DNA of 64,000 nucleotides, from the NCBI RefSeq assembly GCF_010015445.1, contig NC_053120.1:8384114-8448113 (forward strand), read 5' to 3'. Below the pieces are notes generated by a model, which had not been told where the DNA came from, did not search any database, and worked only from the letters and a program-made list of their open reading frames with translations. A program made the position numbers and the translations under genes. This document shows, in pieces, positions 34,128-47,612 of the stretch. This DNA comes from Perca fluviatilis (taxonomy: Eukaryota; Chordata; Actinopteri; Perciformes; Percidae). The first letter of the stretch is position 1, and the number at the start of each line of letters is the position of its first letter.

Positions 34128-35675
34128 ATGTGGTGTGTACAGCAATAAATACGTGAAATACATATAAAATTACAATGCATTACTTTTCGTAGCCCTATGT
34201 ATGAGAACAGCCTGTAATATTTGTGGAGAACCCAAGTATACAAACCTATCACAGCCTCACAGAAACAACAAAATGACCACTGTCCCTGAAGGAGGAATGA
34301 CCTCGGAGATAAACCAGCAGACACTGCGTAAAATAATAGATGTCCTTTAGTCCTCTGTAAGTAATGCCCTTAATTTGCTTGTAGCCTGATAGATTGTGTG
34401 TATTTCAGTTGTCTCCTGCGACATACTCGAAAAGCATTTCTTTTGACACTCGAACGGGTGACAGTGATTTAAATAAGGATTAAAGAATAGGTTATAATAC
34501 CAGACACAGGGATGGATCACTGAAACAACTCAGTGGGGGAGACAGTGCTATCAGCTGGATATCATACCATGCTATGCATATGGATAAAGATACTGAAATG
34601 TGTCCTTGTTTGTGTGCTGTGCAGGCCACGCAAGAATGCTGTTTGTGACAAAGTTGACCCAAAGCTATTTCTAGAAGTACTTTTAAGTTTGTTTCCATCA
34701 TTATTTCCAAAGGCTGTCATCCCGACGCCTCAATCACTGCATAAGTAGAGGACTTCACAGGGTCACATTGTTATCATTGATTTCCTCACCAATGACATGC
34801 TAATAAATGTCCAGTGACAAAGCCAGAGAGAGTACAAGCCACCATCACTGTTTATGGGAGTTATTCTTTTTCTTTCGCTGTGGTTGTGCCACTATTGTTT
34901 TTGTTGTAGTCCTGCAGACACTGCTGTGCTGATGGTGTCTCCCTGTAATTAAAATACTGAATTTATCTTTCCAATGGATCATTATACATCTGCTACAGTG
35001 TAATGGAAGCAAGATAAAAAAATAATGTTGCTTGATTTACCTCACTGGCTTACTCCATTAGATTTTAGTCTGGTAAATAAGCACAGAGGAGGAATCAGGA
35101 TTGCAGAGCAGGCGAGCTGTGAGATTGAGAACATACACACTGTAAAATTGTCCCATTATAAAAGTTGCATCTGAGGGACATTATAAACAACCCCTGCCAG
35201 GGGATTTATTAGTACTGAGCAAAACCGTAGAGAGTAGTAGCAGGGACAATGTCCCTTTTCACTCTTCCAAAAAGCCATTAGTGCAGCGCTCTGAGTAGCT
35301 GTGAGAAAGAATGGGAACCATGCAGGGACATAAGGAAGGGGGGAAAAGAAAGAAGCTGACACATACATGATTGCAAAGGGGGATTGAATAAAATAAAATG
35401 ATGTTCTGAACTTTAAAAATGAACTTTAAAAAACTGTATCAATGTTACTCAATTTTGCGTTAACAATTCACAGTTTTGGATTGGATGGTTTGGCTCAGAG
35501 CTAGTTTCATGCAGATCTGGGTTATGCAGATCTTCTGACAGAACTCAGTTCCTTGTCAATATCGATTTTCGTTTTTTTCAGTTAAAGTCAGCTTTCTCAC
35601 ACTGTCAAGGCTGATTAATACTAAACAAAACACTATGAACGGACATGAGGAAACTTGGTAGTCTAGCAACATTAA
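34128..35675. other. unique DNA, no gene seen
   Basis: No repeat, RNA gene or coding motif was recognised in this interval. Confidence 0.45.
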
Positions 35676-36800
35676 GGGCCCTATTTTAACGATCTGAAAT
35701 GCAAGTATGAAACGCCAAACGCAAGTAGCTTTGTGGGTGGATCTCTGGCGCTGTTGCTATTATACCAGCGGGATAAATGACTCTTGCGCCCGACGCAAAT
35801 CTTAAATGGTTTGGTCTGAAGTAACATGGTGTGGTTTGGGCGTAACGTGAAAATAACCAATCAGAGCGTCATCTCACATTCCCTTTAAGAGCAGGTGCGC
35901 TTGTTCCATGGCGGACTGCTATTATGACGGCGGATTTGCCTGGCGCACGCCAGCGGGAGCTGTCCGGGATGCGGCAAAGTAATAAATGCCCGTCTTGTCC
36001 GGGTGGCGATGTTGCTGCGGCCACTCGGGCCCATCTCCTCAAGTCTGGAGAGGATTGCTGCAGCCATGCAGCGTGGGCCTCCAAACGCACCACCTGCACC
36101 TGTTGTGCCCCTTCCTCCTCCCCCAACTCCATCTCCGTCCACCCGCTCCATCAGGAGCGCATCGCGCATTACTCCAGATTCACCAGATTCCGCCGGAGTG
36201 TCCAATCCCGCCGTAGTTCAACATCACGTCTCCTTAAGTCCTCTAATATTTCCTCATTTATGTCATCAACACATCCATGATTCATGGAAATGTTGTGTAA
36301 AACACAACAAGCCACAAAGAATGCTGTGACTTTTTGAGGACTGTACTGTAAAGTGCCTCCTGATCTATCCAAACACCTGAAGCGCATTTTCAGTAATATT
36401 TTTCTTTGTAATTATGTATGGTTTTCAAAAATGGGAACTGCTGTAGATGAGAGAAGTGTATGCGCGTTGTGCACACGCTACATTATGGCCAAGCATTCGT
36501 CCCTAAAATAGCATCTGAATAACGCGCTACTGACTTTAGACTAGCGCCACTGACTTTAGACCAGGTTTTTCCTGGTCAGTGGCGGAATTGTTTTCTGAAA
36601 CTGCAAAATAGGACTACATAACGTTTGCGCCGGAACACGCCTCCTCTTTTCGCTGAACCGCCCCCGGGAGCGCAAATACATTCCCTAATTTACCGACGTG
36701 CGTCTGTGGAGGGAAAAGTCCGCTGTGCGTCGGGTGCAAAATAGGAATGATACATGCGTCGGTGTACAAAGGCAATTGCGCTGAGTGCAAGATAGGGCCC
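35676..36800 (-). mobile_element. PIF/Harbinger transposon, internally deleted
   Basis: The ends GGGCCCTATTTT and AAGATAGGGCCC are inverted copies, and TAA flanks both sides (35673-35675 and 36801-36803), the 3-bp duplication typical of PIF/Harbinger. The minus strand holds the C-terminal part of a Harbinger transposase (36387-36169). The N-terminal catalytic part is missing. The interior is GC-rich relative to its surroundings. Confidence 0.88.
35885..36387 (-). pseudogene. C-terminal fragment of a Harbinger (HARBI1-like) transposase
   Basis: Harbinger transposases are DDE nucleases that cut and paste the element; the vertebrate HARBI1 protein is a domesticated relative. The 72-residue frame at 36387-36169 starts MRFRCLDRSGGTLQYSP and contains VACCVLHNI, both typical of the end of the DDE_Tnp_4 domain. 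An acidic tail follows (EEILEDLRRRD). A neighbouring minus frame at 36205-35885 (Gly-rich, then AAAILSRLEEMG) may be its frameshifted tail. The catalytic Asp and Glu residues lie upstream in the family and are absent here. Confidence 0.75.
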
Positions 36801-36803
36801 TAA

Positions 36804-39800
36804 GCCTCCAGACAACCCGTAATAAAACACTCATATAGCAAAAACACACTGCATGTGTAAGCGCCACGAATAGCCTGGAAGAGCCATGAAGCAGAGCTAT
36901 TTTCATTTTAGCGCCCACGTTAGCCGACCGTGTGTTCCCGGTGTTAGTTTTAATGTATAAAGGTCGCTCTGTAACACATGGATAGGTACTTCCTATTCAA
37001 AGAGAACATCTGCTGTCAACTTTAGAATACATAGATTCAAATGTAACATCCAGAATTGCCATAAATTGTCTGTGTTTAGCTCTACTCCAACTTAAGTGAC
37101 GTCTACATTACAATCTTAGTATAAGGTTGTTAAGATCTTAATACGCTCCTAAACGTGGATACTTACTCAAATACTGAGACGACGATATGTTTCATTTCCA
37201 AAAAAAAACGATATCTCCACTATTGTGCTTCCTGTTATTCATAAAATCAACTTCAATCTTAGAAATAAATAGGTATTTGGCTAAAAAGTAGATTGATTTT
37301 CAAGCGTCCTATGAAGAACTATTACACAAAAGTAGGGGGAGTTCTCGTTAGCAAACTAAAGCGAGACTAAGTCACTTTTGAAAGAAGAAAACACATTCTT
37401 CCTCTTACAAATGAAAAGTAGACTCATAAGAAATAAAATACACTTTTGCTCAATTCAGTACACTCAGTAGTGTTGCTGCTACAGTTTTAGTCGTTTGGGT
37501 ATGACCAGTATCGTATAGCGGCTTGTGTTAGCTAATGTTAGCTAGTGCTAGCAAACTTGAAGTTTTAGCGTGTCAAAGATAACTATATATTTTTTTATCA
37601 CAACAGTAAACCAAGACGTAAACTTGGAAAACGAACGAGAGTTCTCTTAGTCAAGACTTTGTCAATATACATGTATTATATCTCTCCTCAGTTTTTAAAG
37701 TTTGTGTTGACTGAACCAGATGTTATGACTGGAGAACCCAACAACATTTAAGGGTAAATAATAGTCTTCAAAAGTATAAATGTGAAAAGTAAGCAAACAA
37801 TTCATTTTAAATGTTTTCACCATAAATAAAATAAAATACAAGTGATTGTAGAACTTCAGTGACTCTTTAGAATTTTTAACTTTGACCATGGACCCATTTA
37901 GAAATGTATTTTTTTATGTCCGCCCTTTATTCACGTTTCACTGCTTGACTCTTGCAAGAGACATCAATTTAAATCGGATTTATGTGAAAGTTGTGCGACT
38001 AAGAGTTGCATTTGTACGAAACATTTATACTTAAATCAGAAATTCAATCCATCAGAACTTGCAGCACATTTTGAAGTATGTTAAATGTAAACCGTAAATA
38101 TGTAAACACCCATCATGGCAATGTTTTGCTAAGGAACACAAGTGAATCTTAATGAGATAAATAACATGGTTGCCTGGCTTATTGTACGTATCTAAATGTA
38201 TGATTCATGATGACCTAAAGTGACTTGGAACCTCGATCTTCTCTGACAGCTAAGAAGGCAGTTGTGGCGTATCCCACGGTGAGACAGTGACCCTTACTTC
38301 AACACAGATTGCCAGCACAAACTTCCCAAGGACGACAGAGCATTAGAGCAACAGCAAAGGTTATTTCATTGCATTTAGCCACTGACTACATTGTGTCTCA
38401 CGCATGCCCTAGGCTGCTTTCAATAAGCCTGTCCTGCTGAATTCTTTTAAACAATTTCCAAGCACAGTCTGACATTTGTTTTTTTTCTCTGGGAATTTAA
38501 TGCTATTGCCTTTCTCAGTATACTGCGAGTGTCTCGTGTAGATTAGAAAGAGCACAGGCTAACAGAACCTAAAAGCCACTCAAGTTCAAAATGTAAGGGC
38601 AAATTCCCCATCACTTTAAACCATAGCGCTGTCACTTTGACGGGCCATAATAGTTATTAAGCTGACAATGCCATGATGACTTGAGCCTCAAAGAGAAAAA
38701 CGTTTCATAAGGATATGGGCCAGAGCTGTGGCATTGGTCAAAGCTGTCATGGAGATAGCAATAGAGAGGGAGCCTTTCCTGACCTTGTGGAGGGGGGTTT
38801 ATGAGTGAAAGAGGTGATAGTTTTTGTCAGCATAAAGTTATTGTGCTTGCTGCTGTAACAGGATGATATCCTGACTCTGCAATGTCTGGAATATACACCC
38901 TCCCCCGATAAATTTCATCTCTTTATCCCTTGGAGTGGGAGCGCAGCAGCCCAGAACGCACTCCCTGTGGGTGAAAGAGAGGAGGATTAGGAGCTCCTCA
39001 TGTGCAAAGCTCTACGCTTGGAAGTTGTTTTCTTATGTTGATAGAGTGAGACAATTTGTCTAGAAGTATGACCTTATCCTTTTTGGCACTTGCTTTCCAT
39101 CAGAGTGGATAGGACTGATGGTGCGATGGATTCCAAACTGTGCTTTGTGAGGATGCCACCGGCTGACACCGAGCAGAAAAACAACAACGTTGCATCATCT
39201 CTTCTATCGCTCAAAAGCATATAAAGCTCTTAAATCATGTGCCATTGCACCAAATTGGACTGACAACCCCAGGGAAATTGCTGCTGAGTTGTAAATGGAT
39301 TAACAAGTGGAAGAATTGCTCTTTTAGCCTACTAGTTTGGCAAAGGCTTCACAAATTAGAGCTTTCTTCGTTGAAAAGAACCCCATTAACAGTTTGTAAC
39401 TTTTTTGTTTAAATATCCTACTTTCACAGGACAGTATGGTGGAGCAGGTTTAGATATTAACACGGACATGTTCTGTGGACTTGCTGTTCATTCGTTGTAA
39501 CAGTGCTGATGTGTATTGTTCAAACCATAGTCGTATGATCAGCCCATCTCCAATGCCTCCACACCCACATGTCACATTTTCTGTATTTAACACTCAGACT
39601 ATGACTGTATATTTACTGACCATCACCAACTAGCTCAGCTGTAAGCAGTTCATGTCCTCTCAGTGAAGCCATAGTGCTCGCACAACTCTGAACAAAACCC
39701 TGGGGATTCCTCAGTGTAGGCTTACCAGTGGCTAACGTTGGCAAGCCAGCTAAGAACACACAATATGTAAATAAGACAATATTCGAGTTACTGGAGGTCA

Positions 39801-40128
39801 CATTCTAACTCTTCTGGCAGAAGCTAGCCTCCTCCCCCAACTTCCAACCCCTCTATCAATTTAATACGTACAGGAGTCGATCCACCGCATGCACAAAAAA
39901 TTAAACCGCTATAAAAACCTCCTCCAACTCCAAGTGAGACGGCAAAGCAGACCTCTTGTTGTTGAGTTAACAAATAATCACATTACTCATTGAGTTACTT
40001 ATGCTGTGTACATGTGCTCCTCGGATAGTCCCATTTCCCTAGTCATTCTTCCGACTTTGGTGTGTTCATGAGCTTTAAGTTGTAATGTGGAAACAGCATG
40101 GATGCTACAAAATAGATGTTGTTTTGGT
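36804..40128. other. unique DNA, no gene seen
   Basis: GTTAGCTAATGTTAGCTAG near 37528 is a short fish-repeat word. The remainder has no motif I recognise. A possible 30-base exon-like segment at 38250-38280 was rejected. Confidence 0.45.
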
Positions 40129-40620
40129 AACACTTTATAATAACCATCACTAATAAATGGTCAACTGAGAGTTAATTAATATTTAGTTAATAGGTATTTT
40201 ACTGTTAAAAGACAATGACATTATTATTTATAATGTTTACTAATTATTAGTAATGTTGTAATTAATGATATTTTATCATTAGTTTAGTGTCATATACAAA
40301 AATAAGTTTCAAGTTTAAGTTCAGATAGATAGTTAACACTTTGTCAGTGGTTAATAATTATTTTGTAAACCGTCTATAAACATTATATGAATGGCTATTA
40401 TAAAATTGCAACTAATGCTTATAATAATAAGTTAATGATTAATAAATGGTTTATAAAGCATCAAGTAACATTAATTTGCGATCTATAAAAGAGATGAATA
40501 TTTGATTATTTGAGCACTGATAATAGCTATCTAAAACATGTTTATAGATGCTTTACAATGTATTTATTAACCATTAACAAGGTATTATTTTAATATTTTA
40601 AACTTTATATTATGATTTTG
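40129..40620. repeat. AT-rich interspersed repeat, probable MITE
   Basis: It starts GGTAACACTTTATAATAACC, a common repeat end in fish. Related words such as TTAATAA and ATTATTAG follow. The partner end was not found with certainty. Confidence 0.45.
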
Positions 40621-43446
40621 TCGCAGACTTGTTGCAGCACTACATTCCCTAAAACCTCTAAAATATTGCTTTACCTGACTAAATAATCTACCTAATACCA
40701 TATTAAAAATTGCATTTTTTTTATCTCCAATATGTTAGTTTATAAAAAAGTTTCTTACCATCAGCCCAACATTTTTTTCCATCATGTGATTGCATAGTAT
40801 AACACCAGCTCAGCAAGTCGTTGCAGATATTCCGACCTGCTGTTCCAACTTTAGGGTGTGTTCATGTTAATTTTCCCAGCCGGGACCTTATTTTTCCGAT
40901 TATTCCAACACGACATGAATGCAGCTTTAGTAACAAGCTAATATTGATGCATTGCTGAATGACTCAAAACCAATATTAAAACATCGGAACTATGCTTTTA
41001 AAATACCAACTTTTTTATCATTTTAATAAAAAGAGCTAAATGCTCCCACCTCCTAACAACTCCACGCTAAACACCTGAGAATTGCTTATACAATAACTCA
41101 ACCAACCAACAATTAATGTACCCTGATGACAGGGTGAATGATGCCACATCATCCATGTTAAGACCCATAATGATAAATAAACCATTTGGAAAAAAAAAAC
41201 ATCTTATACCTATATAGACCTATAAAAGGTCCATGAAATGTTCTCAAACAAGCTATTAGGGTAACACTGGCAATTTGTTCCACCTTAATATATTTGCACA
41301 TGTTGTAAAATTTACTAAACAAACCAGAGGTCATAACACTTTTTTTAATTCAATGTTTTTATGTTATCGGTTCCCTTCCCACCCAGATTGCAAATCTAAG
41401 GAATCTGATGCGAGCGATTAAATTCACCATCATCTCCCTTGTGGAGAGCGATAACGTGTCAGCACTGCTCCCTGCTCTCTGACCCCCTCTGGACAGGTTT
41501 AAAGGTTGCATTCTCCAGGTCACATTCAGCTACACCGCTCAAGTTCACCGCTCCAGTAGACTGAACCTCTCGTGTCAGCTGCCACAGCCCAAAGCGCTAC
41601 ATGACTCCTAAATATACAGTATATTCCTTCTCCCTTTTCCCTCACTGCACCACACTGTAAGGTCCAAAATGAGATGCATGCTTCTAAACATAACTGCTAC
41701 TACTGACATCCTGTGTGGAAGAAAATGAGCATATTCATCTTGTGAGCCGAGTTTATCTCATGCGTCTGCTTTACTCAATTTCGACGTGTCTCTTTTCCTT
41801 CAGAGTGACAAATGAGATGGAAAATGATCACGTCAAAAACACGCTCGCACACGCTTCTTTCCTCCACAGTGGTGTCACAGCTGGAAAGAACAGCATGAAA
41901 AGACGCTATATCAAAAAGCGCGAGCTTTAGGTTGTCACAGAATGGTGAAATTTTGTGTACAGCTTCATTATGATAATGAACATGCATTCTCTATCGCCAA
42001 CACCTCATGGGCACCCTTCCTTTTAATGTACTTTTCTGAAGGTAACGGCCGCTGACAGTCTTATTTATTGCATTGCATAGCAGGGTTATTTCTGGAAGTC
42101 AGAAATAAAACATCTGCTACAGGGAACTGTGAAAAATCTATATCAAAGCAGCTTCCTACAATGTGTTATTGGGCGTCATGGGAAATAAACTCTGTGATGA
42201 AAGCAATAACGTCTACAGATGTCCCCCTGCTTAGGCCTGTTTGTTGGCTCTGAATATGCATGCTTGCTTTTTGATTGACTGAACAATGATGAATCTTAAA
42301 TATTAAACCAAAATCAAATCACAAAGAAAGATGAAATTGTGCAAGATGTTTTGATTTAGTTTTTAAATGAGCTGAACAGCCTGCTTAAAACTAGCATGAA
42401 ATAAAGTATTCATTCTCTGATTGCATATCTCCTCATACACTGAATGATTGGGCCACCACTGCACCTTAACAACCCTGCAATGATCCAAAACCACTGCAAT
42501 CGTATGGCACTGATGCATGACAATATTATCATTAAAAAAGCCTGTTGAGCCCCTCTGCGCTCGTCTTAGCCAAGAACAAATGCTATCTACTCTCATCTCA
42601 GGAGGTATAACAATTCATGGAATTCACACTCAGAGATTTTTAACAAATGCTGCTATGCCATAGTCAAGCCTGACGCAATTACAAATTCTTTCAGGGGAAA
42701 TGATTAAATGACTTTCATTTACAGTGGTTTTAAAACTTAAGTGCATGTGCAAATCTGCCCTCCGCTGAGACCGGCTCGGTAAAAGCTTTCCTCCGTTGCT
42801 CTGGTTTTTCAAGCTGATCCCAAAACACACCTGCAGTCACACACACCAACACACATGCACACACTGCATGCAGACTGTGCACTTACTACCTGCCATTCAC
42901 CTGCCTACTCCAGGGCTCCAATTTGCCAGTTGCCATAGGAACGCCTACAAAAGACACAACAGATATTACTGTGTGTTCTCCCCATGATACTGTTATTGAT
43001 GGAGCCAAGGCTAATGGCATTTTTTGTACCTTAGCAACACTTTACACAGACTCAAAATAAGTTATGGGTGTTGTTTTCTTTGAATGTAGAAGTGTTAGAC
43101 AGTGTCTGTGCCTTAAAACTCCAAACCAATCACCTACCCAGATCACCTACAAGGTGGTCATTTTGGCTGCTATTTTTCTGGGACTGGCTTGCAATATTGC
43201 CCCTCCCCCCCCTGCGCTGGCAGAGAAGAGATTGAGAATGTGAACTAACAAAAACACAGCATTGCTGAGCGCTACACTGAATAGCCAGGCTTTGATTTCT
43301 TCAAGTTAAGAGCATCAGTGTTGTTAAAGTGCAGCTGGGGCTGAAAAATGAGAGTCCTGAGAGATGGTGTCAGAGGCTGCACCTGCCTACTGAGCCTGAA
43401 TAATGCACTCAGACCACAGGACACCTGCTGTAGCCCGTGCATCTGC

Positions 43447-43448
<2 letters not shown>
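40621..43448. other. unique DNA, no gene seen
   Basis: CACA-rich DNA near 42830-42870. Otherwise no recognised feature. Confidence 0.45.

Positions 43449-43532
<84 letters not shown>
43449..43532. repeat. (CA)n microsatellite, about 42 units
   Basis: Uninterrupted CA dinucleotides. Open frames through it encode only Thr-His or Cys-Val runs and are not genes. Confidence 0.98.
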
Positions 43533-43540
<8 letters not shown>

Positions 43541-43688
43541 GTGTCAAATTTCATTAGAAATCAAATTTCCTGAATGATCCAACAGATTAAAACTGATTAG
43601 CACATTGTTATAAATTATACAATTATAAGGGTACAGGAAACATTGCCTTTTCCAAATAAACATGCTTCCTATGACAATGGCAGGCGGA

Positions 43689-43690
<2 letters not shown>

Positions 43691-43735
<45 letters not shown>
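43691..43735. repeat. (CA)n microsatellite, about 22 units
   Basis: A second uninterrupted CA tract, about 160 bases from the first. Confidence 0.97.
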
Positions 43736-43737
<2 letters not shown>

Positions 43738-45064
43738 ATGGGTATGTGTAAGGACACATACACAAAAAAAACTCCACACAGATGCACCTTAAAAACTACA
43801 CAGATGTGCATGCAAACATACATAGACCAGTTGAGCCCACTTAAATGCTCTTAATTGGGGTCAGGTGGCAAAATTGAGAATTATCTGTCAAAGACAGGAA
43901 CAGAATATTATCTCTCCTCTCTTCATCGCTTTTCTGTTTGTGCAGATGAGTAAGATCCTTCATTCAGTATTCATATAGAACCCACACTACTCAAAACCCA
44001 CCTGCCATTGTCATTAGAGGGAGCTGGCACAGAGAGCGAGCAGCGTTTTTTGATCAGAACAGACCCAATATACGCTGCAGGTCTCCACAATGATGCATGC
44101 AGTAAAACACATTGTCTGTAATGGTGTCAGATGAAAGTGGGACAATAAACAAGCTTATTTTACTCATGTTGACTTGTGCTTGTGGAGAAAAAAAAAGAAA
44201 GAAATCATGTCATCTCGACTGCAAAAAAACAACATCCCCAAAGCGATCACAGCTTCAATTATTGATAGCCTCTGCTGTTGAGCAGTCATCAGATGGTTGT
44301 CAGGCTTAAAGTGTAGGTTGGGAGAGTGGAAGGAGGGAGGATTCTTTCATGTTTTCTCTGCTTACAATTTGAAACCAATTACATGAAGGGTTTGGTGGAA
44401 AAAATTGACCAAAGGGGAATGTGAAAAAGTTGCTTCCTACTATAGGTTAATTAGGAGAATACTTAAGATGTTTCATGGTTAGAAACAGAAGTGGGAGAAA
44501 AATAGAGGGAGGGATTAATTTATTGTGATGTGGAGAAGAGAAAAGAGTGGACACAGGATAGAAACATGCTGTGTCCCACTTTTGCGTATTTCTTCAGTTC
44601 AGGATTCTGGCGTCCTGCGTTGGAGCAGTGCAGAGCCCGACTCATCAAAATTAGATGAGTTATAGCTCTCCACAGTTCAGCAGCTGTCAGTCTCGGCTCG
44701 AACATGCTCCTACTGCCAACAGACGAGGGACGTGCACCTTACTGTATCACCAGTGTTTGGCTGTTCTGCCATTAACTCAATATCCATCAGTCAAATCGAA
44801 TGTGACGTGTCTTGTTATTGGGAAGGAAGAGGCAACTTGGACCTCATTCAATTGCAGACTGGAAGATACTGAGTTTCGCGGGGCTTTCAGTACAGCTTTC
44901 ATAACAATTTGATTCACTTTGTGATGATTTCAATGTTGAAACAGGCCGCACAACAAGAAGAAGAAATTTTGAAATGAAATAACTTAAATTGATATGTAAA
45001 GTGATATATCATGGGAAATACACTTATTTGCTTTCTCGACGAGCGTTAGATGAGAAGATTGGAA
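43736..45064. other. unique DNA, no gene seen
   Basis: No repeat or coding motif was recognised. Confidence 0.45.
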
Positions 45065-45208
45065 TTGAAATTGGAAATTGATTTATTTGAAACAGGGACA
45101 GTGCACAAATAAACATTAAACTTGTTAAACAAGAGAATATGTCTTGGGCCAGGTTATAGCAACAATTGCTAATTTCCATCTGTAGTCCCTGGGCAGGTGA
45201 TTGATACC
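45065..45208 (-). repeat. LINE 3'-region fragment
   Basis: GATTTATTTGAAACAGGGAC, then AGTGCACAAATAAACATTAA, and later TTCCATCTGTAGTCCCTGGG match the order of a common fish LINE 3' region read in reverse. Confidence 0.65.
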
Positions 45209-45239
45209 ACATTCATAATTGTTCTATGAATATAAGGCT

Positions 45240-45400
45240 ACAGACTGCAGCTGGTTAGCATAGCATAAAGAATAAAACCCCATGGAAAACAGTAACTTTT
45301 CATTTTCAAATATTTGTTTTTGCTGGTTGAGAGATTAGCTTCACACAGAGCCGGGCTAGCTGTTTCCAGTATTTATGCTAAGCTAAGCTAACTGGCCGTT
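45240..45400. repeat. palindromic GCTTAGCATA-type MITE
   Basis: CTGGTTAGCATAGCATAAAG near the left and TTTATGCTAAGCTAAGCTAA near the right are imperfect inverted copies. The inner part has GAGCCGGGCTAGCTGTTTCC. A relic of the same type is at 19268-19350. Confidence 0.6.
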
Positions 45401-45404
45401 ACCT

Positions 45405-45454
<50 letters not shown>
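45405..45454. repeat. (GATA)n microsatellite
   Basis: About twelve GATA units, directly next to the MITE at 45240-45400. Confidence 0.97.
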
Positions 45455-46960
45455 GTCAAACATTTCCTTAAAAAAAACAAAGCTGAAAAACAGAAAACAA
45501 AGCTGTGAGCAGGCTCATCATGATCAGGTCTCTGGCCGATCACTTGCCTTCTCCGCATTACATTTCAACCCCATGCTGAGACTACAAGGTAACCAATTGA
45601 ATAAATGAATAAAGCCAATCCACCAAAGTTCCCAACATGTACCGCTGCCCTGGGACCACGGTGTTTCTGGTTGGCTGAGCTGATGAGTTTCAGTCCAACA
45701 CCCTGTTCTCCTGCAGGTCAACTGCCCTGGGAAAGCAGGTGTCTCTCTTTCATTGGGGAGCAACACTGTGTGTGTGAGTGCATGTGTGTGTGACAGAGAA
45801 AGCATCTGTGTACCTACATACCGTGTGTGGGCCTTTGCGTGTATATGCGCACGCTTCCACCCCCAGGAGGGCGGTAGGAACACAAGCCGGGATTTTGTGC
45901 GACACCTGGAGCCAGGCTTCCTCGACCTCATTTGTGCAGCCTCTGTGATTGGCCAGTTTCTCCTGTATTGTTATTGTGTCTTTTACAAAGAAAGTTGTAG
46001 AGTGGCTTTTAGCTCCCACTAACTGCTTTTCTTCCTTGTATCTATGAGTTATACTTAATTTCCCTGGATTTAGGAGCGATGTTCTCTTTGAATGTCTTTA
46101 TAAAGTATGCAAGTGAAAAAGAAAGACACATGTGGACATGGTTTGAGAGTGTAGAGTGACAGGTGTAGGTTAGAGATGTCTTTGGAGAAAAAAAGGGGCA
46201 GAGCCAATGAGGAGAGACAGAAAAAATACCTTCGGCTCCATCTTTTTTTTTTTTTTTTTTTTCAGTACACAATGGGACAGGCTGATGTTTGAGTGAGCAC
46301 GGGCCAAAGCCAACATGGCAACACACAATTAAAGCCCTAATGAATTAGGACACACTTACCAGCAACAGCGTGTCAACGTGGCCCAGGGTGGTTGCTGCGA
46401 GCGACATATCGAGGATACTGCGGCTACGTGTTGGAAACAGACTAATCGCAAGCGATTTGGGGTTGGCCCAAGACATAATTACCGTCCCCACCTCTGCTGT
46501 TCAATGAGGCCTGAGGCCTCATGGGATTCGCCTATTTCAGTCAGGTAATGAATAGCCCATGCCCAGGAGCGGATGATCAAATTGTCTGCAGCAATCTGCT
46601 TTTTTGCTCTCCTGATTGTCCCCAAAGACATAAAGAGCTGACCCAAGGTTTTTTCCCCCCCATCTCTATTAGGGCCAAGCCAGCTTAAGAAGCAAAGCTC
46701 TCCCCCACCGGCGCAGTTGTTGTATGGTGGCGGTGAAGTGTGTCTTTGTTTTTGTGCACGAGTGTTTGTGCTGGGGACGGTAGCAAAACTTCACCGTGAT
46801 TTATGTGTTGCCATGCTAACAGGAGCATAATGGAGTTGTTTTTGCATATACATGTTTGGGCTCTGAGGGGCCAACTGTATGGCTGGGACAGGGGAGAATA
46901 CATACATGGACCTGAGAGAAAGAGGGAAGAGAGAGAGAGGACAAGTCCATATGATAATCA
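45455..46960. other. unique DNA, no gene seen
   Basis: A T-run lies at about 46243-46262. The block at 46370-46640 is high in complexity and less AT-rich and may be conserved; this is inference. Confidence 0.4.
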
Positions 46961-47494
46961 TTAAAGTGCCCATATTGTTAAAAAAAAAAAATAATAATCA
47001 CTTTTTCTGGGATTTGCGGTGTTATTTTGTGTCTCTGGTGCTTCCACACCAGAGAGGAAGCACCATAAAAAAAAATCCATCCATGCTGTTTTGAGTGAGA
47101 TACGGTTTCTGAATGTGCTGTTTTCAATAGCAAAGCACTGCTACAACACACATAAATTCACCATAATCTACAAAAGAACTACTGACATGTGTGCCCTCGT
47201 TTAGAAGTCTCCCAGCTAATCCTGCCTTGTAACTGACCGAAGTTGGAGAAACAACCTTTCTTTTACTTCTATGGAGTTAGCTAGCTGACATGATCTACAT
47301 CTGAGCTACTGTGCATGTGCGAGTGCAATCAAAGATAGTACAGAAGAAGAAGAAGAAAAGAGGTCTCACTCTGTAGCTAAAACAGTACAACAAAAATATG
47401 GTGCTTTTTGAAAATTAAACCATGTAAACCTATTCTGGTACAACCTTAAAATACAATTATGGACCTGAAAATTAGCGTAATATGGGCGCTTTAA
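46961..47494. mobile_element. TTAA-flanked MITE, copy 1 (internally shorter)
   Basis: TTAA at both edges, with ends AGTGCCCATATT and AATATGGGCGCT that are inverted copies. The interior matches 51138-51835 in the same direction (for example GTTTTGAGTGAGATACGGTT and CATGATCTACATCTGAGC). It lacks about 150 bases present in the other copy. There is no coding sequence. Confidence 0.85.
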
Positions 47495-47612
47495 ATGTGT
47501 GTTGATCATTCTTGATCTTTTTATGTGGATGACATCTTGGGAGAAGTCACTTTATTTACAGCTGAATTACCTTTCTTAACAGTGTTACTATAGAAACCAA
47601 CAATCATAACGC

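Noticed and set aside
35924..36329. Overlapping plus-strand open frames of 76-118 codons
   Set aside because: They are GC-driven shadows of the Harbinger transposase remnant on the minus strand and have no motif.
38250..38285. An exon-like segment with AG before and GTGAG after it
   Set aside because: The implied exon is only about 30 bases and has no neighbours in frame; such patterns occur by chance.
43272..43823. Open frames rich in Cys-Val or Thr-His
   Set aside because: They are translations of (CA)n microsatellites.
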